Below, piece after piece: positions 1 to 5,344 of a DNA stretch of 7,185 bases. Every line of letters starts with the position of its first letter. Within the stretch, counting starts at the first letter, position 1. The notes under the pieces were generated by a model. The model saw only the letters and a program-made list of their open reading frames with translations, was not told the origin of the DNA and did not search any database. The stretch comes from Gorillibacterium sp. (lineage in GTDB: Bacteria; Bacillota; Bacilli; Paenibacillales; NBRC-103111): positions 1 through 7,185 of the forward strand of contig JACMJI010000006.1 of the NCBI GenBank assembly GCA_014380705.1, in the 5' to 3' direction. Both the position numbers and the translations under genes were made by a program.

Positions 1-55
1 GAGAACACCTCCTCGTTAAGCTTATTATTCCTTTTCTCCTAACGAGACTTTATTC

Positions 56-281
56 TAGTTGCAAAACGCACGTTAACTAGGCTTGTACTTCGCTCTGGAA
101 CTATGTATTAGCAAGGCGTGAATTCAGCTCGCACTTCGCACTGGAGCAAGCTAACTGGAAAAACGCATGTTAATTCAGCTCGCACTTCGCTCTGGAGCAA
201 GCTAACTGGAAAAACGCATGTTAATTCGGCTCGTTCTTCGCACTGGAGCAAGCTAACTGGAAAAACGCATGTTAATTCAGC
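56..281. repeat. 51-bp tandem array (array A)
   Basis: Three nearly identical 51-bp units occupy 121-171, 172-222 and 223-273, and the first 8 bases of a fourth follow. Each unit joins a ~30-bp module (AATTCAGCTCGCACTTCG, then CTCTGGAGCAAGC) to a 21-bp core starting TAACTGGAAAA and ending GTTA. A decayed 46-bp unit (75-120) and a decayed core (56-75) precede them. Because 51 is a multiple of three, one frame stays open across the array with a 17-residue repeat, but it has no ribosome site and is probably not expressed. Confidence 0.93.
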
Positions 282-315
282 GGTTTATATCCCTATTAGA
301 CGATATGCCCTATAA

Positions 316-388
316 TAACGGGAGGTTTTCCAGTTAAATTGTGAAATTAAGGGTCTACTTGATGATTTAACAGGATGTTTTCCAGTTA
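316..388. repeat. Two 21-bp cores in reverse orientation
   Basis: Copies at 316-336 and 368-388, 52 bp apart, have the form TAAC-R-GGA-N-G-TTTTCCAGTTA. This is the reverse complement of the cores inside array A (152-172, 203-223, 254-274). The switch in orientation occurs between 274 and 316. The same cores appear at 6626-6811. Confidence 0.88.
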
Positions 389-550
389 CCCACAAACCAA
401 GGGCGTTACGATTGTATGTGGGCTTCGGGCTTGGTAATTTGGCATACTCTGAATAGACTTAGCAGAAGGAAACGATGAAATATAGAAAGACGCCACGCAA
501 ATGCTGCATTCAACACACAAATCCTCCACATTTGGTTTATCAACAACCAT
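389..550. other. Non-coding stretch with interleaved inverted repeats
   Basis: No gene is visible. CCCACA (389-394) can pair with TGTGGG (417-422), and ACCAAG (396-401) with CTTGGT (430-435). The order is interleaved, so the two stems are either alternatives or an H-type pseudoknot. The arms are short and could be coincidental. The rest, to 550, shows nothing I recognise. Confidence 0.4.
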
Positions 551-674
551 AATTCCCCCGGGAATTCGGTTAGCACTTCACTCTAGAACATCGTATTCGT
601 ATTTCCCGGGAATCCGGTTCGCACTTCGCTCTAGAACATCGTATTCGTAATTCCCCCGGGAATTCGGTTCGCAT
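551..674. repeat. ~50-bp tandem array (array B)
   Basis: Units of 50 bp (551-600) and 48 bp (601-648) are followed by a 26-bp partial unit (649-674). Each starts with a palindromic AATTCCC-CC-GGGAATT (the second unit has TTCCCGGGAA) and continues with GGTTCGCACTTCGCTCTAGAACA, split here only by single-base variants, and TCGTATTCGT. The middle part is clearly homologous to the 30-bp module of array A. The array stops at the ndoA terminator. Confidence 0.9.
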
Positions 675-705
675 AAAACAAAAACGAGGGACACGCCCCC
701 GTTTT
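672..705 (-). terminator. Rho-independent terminator after ndoA
   Basis: Read on the minus strand, a 10-bp stem (696-705 with 681-690, AAAACG pairing with CGTTTT and one internal mismatch) closes a 5-nt loop. It is followed by a T-rich tract, TTTTTGTTTTATG. It lies about 135 bp after the ndoA stop and is the obvious end of the ndoAI-ndoA transcript. On the plus strand the sequence after the stem is only weakly T-rich. Confidence 0.8.
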
Positions 706-840
706 CCCTTTGCCTGCTGTTCTCCAAGGATAAACGCTTACCGTCGTCTTTAGACGGCGTACGTCTACCGATCACAATATCAAGAATGGGATAAGGAGAA
801 ACTTATTCATTCCGATAGTTTAAAAATTTCTCTCCGCGAT
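706..840. other. Region between ndoA stop and its terminator
   Basis: This 135-bp stretch is probably the ndoA 3' untranslated region. Its only visible structure is a small hairpin, CGTCGTC with GACGGCG (742-759, one G-T pair, TTTA loop). No open frame with a ribosome site was found. Confidence 0.4.
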
Positions 841-1191
841 CTAGAAGTCGATCAAGGCTAAGCTCACTTGCAGTGCTTCATCCACCCGTTTCATCATTTC
901 ATCATCAAGATGTGTAATCTTATCCGTCAGTCGCTGCTTATCGATCGTTCGAATCTGCTCCAAAAGTACAACCGAGTCACGGTCAAACCCATGAGATGCC
1001 GCTTCAATTTCGACATGAGTAGGCAGTTTCGCCTTCTGGATCTGCGCTGTAATGGCCGCAATAATAACGGTAGGACTAAAACGGTTACCAATATCATTCT
1101 GGATGATAAGCACTGGACGCAACCCGCCCTGCTCTGATCCAACAACCGGAGATAGTTCGGCAAAAAACACATCGCCACGTTTCACTATCAC
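841..1191 (-). CDS. ndoA: EndoA/MazF-family mRNA interferase (toxin)
   Basis: This is a 116-residue ribosome-independent endoribonuclease, the toxin of a type II toxin-antitoxin pair. The B. subtilis orthologue cuts RNA at UACAU. The whole protein reads like EndoA: the N-terminal strand [15 protein letters not shown], the loop [16 protein letters not shown] (about 18-33) and the C-terminal [11 protein letters not shown] segment are all present. The residues reported as catalytic in the B. subtilis enzyme, Arg25 (in GGLRP) and Thr48 (in AAIT), are both kept, so the toxin should be active. Length equals the family norm. The start is GTG at 1189-1191, only 3 nt after the antitoxin stop, with a GGGGTG Shine-Dalgarno sequence inside the end of the antitoxin gene, which implies translational coupling. 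Transcription is with ndoAI and ends at the terminator at 672-705. Identification is firm; the cleavage specificity is carried over from the family. Confidence 0.97.
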   Translation of the reverse strand: MIVKRGDVFFAELSPVVGSEQGGLRPVLIIQNDIGNRFSPTVIIAAITAQIQKAKLPTHVEIEAASHGFDRDSVVLLEQIRTIDKQRLTDKITHLDDEMMKRVDEALQVSLALIDF

Positions 1192-1194
1192 AGC

Positions 1195-1479
1195 CTACAC
1201 CCCGCTAACTAAGCGATCCACGCTGATGCCTGCATCTTCTTCTGCCTGGAATGATTCCGACGCGATGTGGAGATTGATCTTAGCCATCTCCATATAGCCT
1301 CTTTGCATGGATTCTCGCAAAAACCGTTTCTTCCGCTCCATGAGATAAAGCTTCATAGCCTGGCGAATAAACTCGCTGCGGTTTGAGTTCTCGATTTCCA
1401 CGATTCCGTCCACTTCCTGAAGCAAATAGTCCGGCAGACTGATCATTATTCTCTTCGTGTTCATGTTCGACACAGACAT
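1195..1479 (-). CDS. ndoAI: EndoAI ribbon-helix-helix antitoxin
   Basis: This 94-residue protein is the antitoxin that neutralises EndoA. Residues about 8-50 form a CopG/MetJ-type ribbon-helix-helix: a beta strand (TKRIMISLP), then two helices (DYLLQEVDGIVEIE and NRSEFIRQAMKLYLMERKK). This fold dimerises and could bind DNA. The C-terminal part, RGYMEMAKINLHIASES followed by VDRLVSGV, matches the segment that binds the toxin in the B. subtilis EndoAI family. Length is normal (93-94 residues). The ATG at 1477-1479 is preceded by GGAGGT (1483-1488) at about 4 nt. A second Met, residue 6, is less well placed for that site. It lies directly upstream of ndoA and probably drives the pair from the promoter at 1504-1533. 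Autoregulation is common for this fold but is not shown here. Confidence 0.96.
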   Translation of the reverse strand: MSVSNMNTKRIMISLPDYLLQEVDGIVEIENSNRSEFIRQAMKLYLMERKKRFLRESMQRGYMEMAKINLHIASESFQAEEDAGISVDRLVSGV

Positions 1480-1503
1480 CGCACCTCCAAAGACATTACG
1501 GAC

Positions 1504-1533
1504 ATTTTACCATTATTCACATTCGAGAAGCAA
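1504..1533 (-). promoter_or_regulatory. Sigma-A-type promoter for ndoAI-ndoA
   Basis: On the minus strand a TTGCTT -35 box (1528-1533) is separated by 18 bp from a TAAAAT -10 box (1504-1509). Transcription would begin near 1497, giving a short leader of about 18 nt that contains the GGAGGT site of ndoAI. This implies the toxin-antitoxin pair can be expressed independently of alr. It was assigned by consensus match only. Confidence 0.5.
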
Positions 1534-1556
1534 TTTCATACAGACCGAGCGATATT

Positions 1557-1589
1557 CATTCCGTATATCAAGTATGTTATACCGGAATG
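1557..1589. other. Inverted repeat between alr and ndoAI
   Basis: The arms CATTCCGTATA (1557-1567) and TATACCGGAATG (1578-1589) are complementary apart from one extra base, around a 10-bp spacer. Neither strand has a T-run after it, so a standard Rho-independent terminator is not supported. It lies 24 bp upstream of the ndoAI -35 box and 115 bp after the alr stop. It could be an operator for the toxin-antitoxin promoter or an RNA hairpin protecting the alr 3' end. Confidence 0.55.
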
Positions 1590-1703
1590 GACATTGATGC
1601 AAGAGTTCACTTTCATATTCTTATTGTAAACGACCAATTCCGCGGTAATCGTTACCTTATAAGGAATATAACGGATGGAAATCGATCGCAATCTCTATTC
1701 ATC

Positions 1704-2891
1704 CTATTCCATTGTGTCCATTTCATGCCTAAGATGATTGACGGTGTATACAGCACGACCGTTTCGAGTATATACGCGGGGTACACGGTGGGAGATCATA
1801 CAGACGATCTCGTAGTTGAGTGTACCGAGCCCAGCAGCAAGTTCCTCAGCGGAGATCATCTCCTCGCCTTGCCTTCCTAGGATAACGACTTCATCACCTA
1901 AAGCCGCTCCGGCTATATCAGATACGTCAATCATGCACTGATCCATACAGATAGTTCCAACAACCGGAACCCTCTGCCCCTTGATTAAAGCCTGCACCTT
2001 GCCCGTCAGCATCCGAGAGTACCCATCGGCATAACCCACAGGCAGCGTAGCAATCATCTCACCCTCCCGCTTTGTGCGATACCGGTGTCCATAGCTAATC
2101 CCCGAATCCAATGGAACAGGCTTTAGCATGACGACACCCGTTTTGATGCTCATCACGGGCTGCAGCTGAATCTGCTCTTTACCTACGTTTTCTGAAGGAT
2201 AAAGGCCATACATCCCAATCCCAAGACGCACCATATTGTAGGTTAATTCAGGCGTATCGATCGCAGCGGCACTATTGCCCGCATGAATATAAGGAAAGGT
2301 AATCCCTTTATCTGCAAAATGATCCACAACCGCTTTGAGCTTGCTATGCTGCTCCAAAGTAAAGGTTTTATCACACTCATCTGCACACGCATAATGAGTA
2401 TAAAGCCCTTCAACCTTGACACCAGGTAGACTGAGCGCTCGGCTGACAAAAGCCGAGGCATCCTCCAAGCAGTTCAGGCCAATCCTGCCCATCCCTGTAT
2501 CAATCTTAATATGGATGGTAACTGGGGGCACTCCTTGGGGACGACGAGCTATCGCATCGAGCGCTTCGTCACTATAGACGGTCAGCGAAATATTATTCTC
2601 AGCGGCAAGGGAAATCCCGTTTACAGGGGTATGACCAAGCACGAGAATTGGCGCACTAACACCGGCTCTACGCAGTTCAAGCGCTTCATCCAGGAAGGCA
2701 ACGGCCAAATAATCGACTCCGCAGGTTATTGCTTCTCTAGCAACCTGTACAGCCCCATGCCCGTAAGCATCGGCTTTGATAACAGCCATTAAATGGATGG
2801 GTTCAGGTAAATAGTGCCGAAAGGCACGAATGTTGTGATAAAGGGCATCCAGGGAAATCTCTACCCGGGTTGGGCGATAAAAGGATTCCAA
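1704..2891 (-). CDS. alr: Alanine racemase (PLP-dependent)
   Basis: This 395-residue cytoplasmic enzyme interconverts L- and D-alanine and so supplies D-alanine for peptidoglycan and teichoic acids. The N-terminal TIM-barrel carries the PLP lysine Lys39 in AVIKADAYGHG. The C-terminal beta domain carries the second catalytic base Tyr267 in GISYGHR. Other hallmarks are Lys129 (the position carbamylated in the Geobacillus enzyme), Arg136 in DTGMGRIGL, Arg222 in VRLGIGMYGLYP and Met316-Asp317 in ICMDQCM. The numbering nearly coincides with the Geobacillus enzyme, so the active site is intact. The start is TTG at 2889-2891, the only initiator positioned behind the AAGGTGG site (2896-2902); no in-frame ATG lies just upstream. 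It follows the ydcC-like gene and precedes ndoAI, as I recall from B. subtilis. The last ~12 residues after the usual end are unremarkable. D-alanine racemisation is a confident call. Confidence 0.98.
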   Translation of the reverse strand: MESFYRPTRVEISLDALYHNIRAFRHYLPEPIHLMAVIKADAYGHGAVQVAREAITCGVDYLAVAFLDEALELRRAGVSAPILVLGHTPVNGISLAAENNISLTVYSDEALDAIARRPQGVPPVTIHIKIDTGMGRIGLNCLEDASAFVSRALSLPGVKVEGLYTHYACADECDKTFTLEQHSKLKAVVDHFADKGITFPYIHAGNSAAAIDTPELTYNMVRLGIGMYGLYPSENVGKEQIQLQPVMSIKTGVVMLKPVPLDSGISYGHRYRTKREGEMIATLPVGYADGYSRMLTGKVQALIKGQRVPVVGTICMDQCMIDVSDIAGAALGDEVVILGRQGEEMISAEELAAGLGTLNYEIVCMISHRVPRVYTRNGRAVYTVNHLRHEMDTME

Positions 2892-2975
2892 AATTCCACC
2901 TTCTTTTGCATGAGTTAAAATAATAAGGAAAAACTTGCGCGTCTTTCATGTCGTGCATTAACCGATGTATCCTCA

Positions 2976-3046
2976 GGCGTTCATAACATCATCATCATCG
3001 GGCGTTCATAACATCATCATCATCATCGGGCGTTCATAACATCAAT
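2976..3046. repeat. Three tandem repeats with a variable CAT tract
   Basis: The unit begins GGCGTTCATAA and is followed by a CAT run and CG. Copies start at 2976, 3001 and 3029, with spacings of 25 and 28 bp. The CAT runs have 4, 5 and 1 triplets, so copy length varies in steps of three by slippage. The third copy decays into CAATAATATAATGG. The array sits in the alr leader, 85-155 nt before the start codon. On the transcript strand each unit holds a run of ATG triplets ending in TTATGA. Confidence 0.85.
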
Positions 3047-3088
3047 AATATAATGGATGCGAGTCAAAAGCACTACATTTCACGACAA

Positions 3089-3124
3089 AGGGCTCCGGAA
3101 AGCTGCAAGCAGCCCCGACGCCCT
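3089..3124 (-). other. Stem-loop in the alr leader
   Basis: On the minus strand this folds as a long interrupted stem: AGGGC with GCCCT, CGG with CCG, and GCTGC with GCAGC around a TT loop. Only TTTG follows, so it is at best a weak terminator. It lies 37-72 nt downstream of the predicted alr start site. It may therefore be an attenuator or leader fold, or the 3'-end hairpin of the preceding lipoprotein mRNA. Confidence 0.55.
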
Positions 3125-3167
3125 AATATTTGAGGATTATGCGGTTTGAATATTGCCCGCTTTATTC

Positions 3168-3196
3168 ATGTTAAACATAATGGCAGGAAATGTCAA
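3168..3196 (-). promoter_or_regulatory. Sigma-A promoter for alr
   Basis: On the minus strand a perfect TTGACA (3191-3196) is followed after exactly 17 bp by TAACAT (3168-3173). Transcription would start near 3161, leaving an unusually long leader of about 270 nt before the alr start. The leader contains the hairpin at 3089-3124 and the repeats at 2976-3046. Assigned by consensus only. Confidence 0.6.
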
Positions 3197-3241
3197 CGGT
3201 TCTCGGGCGATAAGGAGTTGCTGATCCTCTATGTTTATGCT

Positions 3242-4444
3242 TTATTTTTCGCTATTTCCTTGCAGGCTTTGTGCAATATTTACCATCTCAGAGGTAGGCA
3301 GATCCGCACTGGAAATCCGGAACAGCTTCCCGTTATAGGTCCAGGTTAGGGTACGCTTATCGTCCCCTGTCAACGAACCGATGGTGAAGCCGAGGTCTAC
3401 CGTTGCCCCGGGCAGCAGCATCATTTCCTGAGCCTTCGGCGCAGATTCAACCAGGGAGAAGTTATAGACTCCCTTATAACGAATCATAACCGCAGCGTCC
3501 TCACCGAGCACGATATCATTAATATCTTGCTGCGCTACACCTTCGGGCAACGTCGGGTGGATAACATCGAAAGGATGCTCCCCAACAACCAATGCACCAT
3601 CATCCATACTGGTGATGTCGCTGCTATCTTTTCCACTGATGACGGCTTTACCATCATCTTGATCAGTTTTGGTTGCTGCAGCGGATTTAGGATCGACTGT
3701 CTCCTCTTTGTCGCTCAGAGCCGTGCCTATTTCGTTCACCGTGCCTACTCCATCTACGTCTCCAACAAGAGATTCCAGATTACTTAGTGTTGGGTCAGCC
3801 TTGTCAGTCGTCCCAGCGAGATTACGATTCGTATCAAATGCACCACTCGCGAATTTTTCACCAAATTCGAAGGTATTAAAATCCATGGTAACCAATGTAT
3901 TGTCGTTGGTATCGCGAATTTCGATATGCTTGGGTTTATAGCTCTTTTTGTCTAGCCATATTTTCTGCCGGGATAATGCGGTATGGCTATAGTTAGCGGT
4001 CACATCAAACACCAAGTCGTTGCCGTCTACCGTTAGCTTACGCTCCTTATCCGCTAGAATGCTATCCACCAGAGATTGATACAGATAATACTGCCCCTGG
4101 TTTTGCGGCCATTCACTCTGAAAGCGGAAGCTTTTGTTGAGTGCAGGACTTAGGACATACACCCCATCGTTGTTACGCAGTACGATTTGGTTAACATTTT
4201 GCTTCTCGTTCGTCAGAGCAATTCGGTAAAAATGGGGGTTCTGATACCAAACCTCTACCTGATATTCTTGTGGCTGCTGTCCGGTCATGAGCACCATTTT
4301 TCCGCTTGTCTTGTAGCTATCCAGCTTGCTGAGCGTCTGATCCAAGTCTTTCATTACTGACCCGGAATCCTTTTTCCCGCACCCGGTGAGCGCGATCACG
4401 AAACACAAAACAATTGCTGCGATTTTCCACCCTTTCCTTCGCAT
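3242..4444 (-). CDS. ydcC: YdcC-like lipoprotein (LolA/DUF4367-type)
   Basis: This predicted secreted lipoprotein of about 400 residues is anchored on the outer face of the membrane. From the preferred start the signal peptide is MRRKGWK, a hydrophobic core (IAAIVLCFVIA) and the lipobox LTGC with Cys22. Residues about 28-208 resemble the LolA/MucB-like half-barrel of the 'outer membrane lipoprotein-sorting protein' family (VWYQNPHFYRI, KIWLDKKSYKPKHIEI). A polar low-complexity linker (about 210-284) follows. A C-terminal DUF4367-like domain ends with LTWTYNGKLFRISSADL. The open frame extends upstream to a TTG at 4480. The ATG at 4442-4444 is preferred because AGAGGA (4454-4459) lies 9 nt upstream; the ATG at 4448-4450 is only 3 nt away. 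Its place before alr matches B. subtilis ydcC, which I recall as a sigma-E sporulation gene. Its biochemical role is unknown. The symbol rests on synteny and architecture. Confidence 0.85.
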   Translation of the reverse strand: MRRKGWKIAAIVLCFVIALTGCGKKDSGSVMKDLDQTLSKLDSYKTSGKMVLMTGQQPQEYQVEVWYQNPHFYRIALTNEKQNVNQIVLRNNDGVYVLSPALNKSFRFQSEWPQNQGQYYLYQSLVDSILADKERKLTVDGNDLVFDVTANYSHTALSRQKIWLDKKSYKPKHIEIRDTNDNTLVTMDFNTFEFGEKFASGAFDTNRNLAGTTDKADPTLSNLESLVGDVDGVGTVNEIGTALSDKEETVDPKSAAATKTDQDDGKAVISGKDSSDITSMDDGALVVGEHPFDVIHPTLPEGVAQQDINDIVLGEDAAVMIRYKGVYNFSLVESAPKAQEMMLLPGATVDLGFTIGSLTGDDKRTLTWTYNGKLFRISSADLPTSEMVNIAQSLQGNSEK

Positions 4445-4489
4445 TCCCATCCATCCTCTCTTCACATAGGCTAAACCCAACTGATAACA

Positions 4490-4518
4490 TGTCTATGTGG
4501 GAACTTGGACCATTATGC
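4490..4518 (-). promoter_or_regulatory. Candidate sigma-E promoter for ydcC-like gene
   Basis: On the minus strand GCATAAT (4512-4518) and CATAGACA (4490-4497) are separated by 14 bp. They match 6 of 7 and 6 of 8 positions of the mother-cell sigma-E consensus as I remember it (KMATATT, N14, CATACAHT). The predicted transcript starts near 4483 and leaves about 40 nt before the chosen ATG, including its ribosome site. This fits the sporulation regulation recalled for B. subtilis ydcC. No good sigma-A promoter was seen here. Confidence 0.45.
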
Positions 4519-4604
4519 GGACTGGTTTGACAAGCATGACAAGTTGTTGTGGACCACTCGCCTACCGAATGCTTTTGCGCTACCTCGCTAGCTACTACTC
4601 CGCC

Positions 4605-5342
4605 TTAGATCACTTCTTGTTTTTTACGAATATAGCTGGATAATAGCATGAACAGGATCAGATAACTGAACAGAATAAGCACATTGCTCCACTCAAGGGA
4701 CTCTCCACGAATGATTAGCCAAGCCCCGTTGCCATAGTTGTAGGCGGGCAGCCATTTGCCAATATGTTGTACAGCCTTTGGCATTATTTCAATGGGTACC
4801 CACAACCCGCCGGTTACGGCGAGTACCATGTAGATGGCATTACTGACTCCACTAGCCGTATCTACGCGCTTCATCGCACCAATAAGCGTACCAATAGCAA
4901 GAAAAGGGAGAGAACCGAACAGTATCCATAGACCACTTAACAGCCATTGTCCAGCAGTTAGCGAAACCCCATTCATCAAAAAACCAGCCAGGAAGATCAG
5001 AATGATGGAGAAGATGTGCATCATCGTTTGCCCAAACATTTTACCAAAAAAATAAATCGGACCTGGAAGTGGCGTTATCCGCATAAAGGTAGACCAGCCT
5101 TGTGTACGTTCCTGGACAAGTCGGATCCCCAGCGTCATGATTGCAGAACCCATCACACTAAAAACAGTCATTGACATTAAATAATGCGCTTCCCACTGCT
5201 CCGTATCATCCGATCCAGTATTAACAACCCTTGTGAAAATAAAATAAAACATAATCGGCATTAGCAGCGACCAGAATACATAATATGGATTGCGAAAAAT
5301 CCGCAGGAGCTCCGCCTTACACTGTGTTATAGCGATACGCAT
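4605..5342 (-). CDS. ABC-2 type transporter permease (YvfS-like)
   Basis: This 245-residue integral membrane protein should form the channel of an ABC exporter together with the ATPase just upstream. About six hydrophobic segments are visible, near residues 20-40, 52-75, 105-125, 133-155, 167-187 and 218-236, the usual ABC2_membrane (COG0842) layout. The extracellular stretch GGLWVPIEIMPKAVQ before the last helix is typical of the family. It ends in a basic cytoplasmic tail (YIRKKQEVI). The ATG at 5340-5342 lies 2 nt after the ATPase stop and has a strong GGAGG (5353-5357) at 10 nt, so the two genes are one operon. Length matches YvfS-type permeases. The substrate cannot be read from sequence; relatives export small hydrophobic compounds or antibiotics. 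No terminator is evident between this gene and the lipoprotein gene. Confidence 0.92.
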   Translation of the reverse strand: MRIAITQCKAELLRIFRNPYYVFWSLLMPIMFYFIFTRVVNTGSDDTEQWEAHYLMSMTVFSVMGSAIMTLGIRLVQERTQGWSTFMRITPLPGPIYFFGKMFGQTMMHIFSIILIFLAGFLMNGVSLTAGQWLLSGLWILFGSLPFLAIGTLIGAMKRVDTASGVSNAIYMVLAVTGGLWVPIEIMPKAVQHIGKWLPAYNYGNGAWLIIRGESLEWSNVLILFSYLILFMLLSSYIRKKQEVI

Positions 5343-5344
5343 GG

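Larger units (their letters stand above)
2892..3241. other. Intergenic region between ydcC-like gene and alr
   Basis: This 350-bp stretch holds no gene I can support. From right to left along transcription it contains the alr promoter, the stem-loop, a stray TTGACT without a matching -10 (3062-3067), the CAT-containing repeats and the alr ribosome binding site. No clear T-tailed terminator for the upstream lipoprotein gene is visible between 3197 and 3241. Confidence 0.7.

Noticed and set aside
121..273. Possible CRISPR array (regular 51-bp units)
   Set aside because: The whole unit is repeated, with no variable spacers between short repeats, and no cas genes are present.
118..315. Plus-strand ORF of 65 residues with a 17-residue repeat
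   Set aside because: It stays open only because the 51-bp repeat is a multiple of three. It starts at GTG with no convincing ribosome site, and the same repeat occurs elsewhere in non-coding form.
578..775. Minus-strand 65-residue ORF across array B and the terminator
   Set aside because: It runs through tandem repeats and the ndoA terminator, has no ribosome site and resembles nothing known.
868..1297. Overlapping ORFs in other frames of ndoA and ndoAI
   Set aside because: They are shadows of two clearly recognisable genes.
2511..2792. Plus-strand ORF of 93 residues inside alr
   Set aside because: It is antisense to a well-conserved enzyme, with no recognisable domain and no ribosome site.
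3049..3054. Plus-strand TATAAT
   Set aside because: There is no -35 at suitable spacing and no plus-strand gene downstream.
3146..3349. Plus-strand ORF overlapping the alr promoter and the lipoprotein 3' end
   Set aside because: It has no ribosome site and no family resemblance, and it overlaps a convincing minus-strand promoter and gene.
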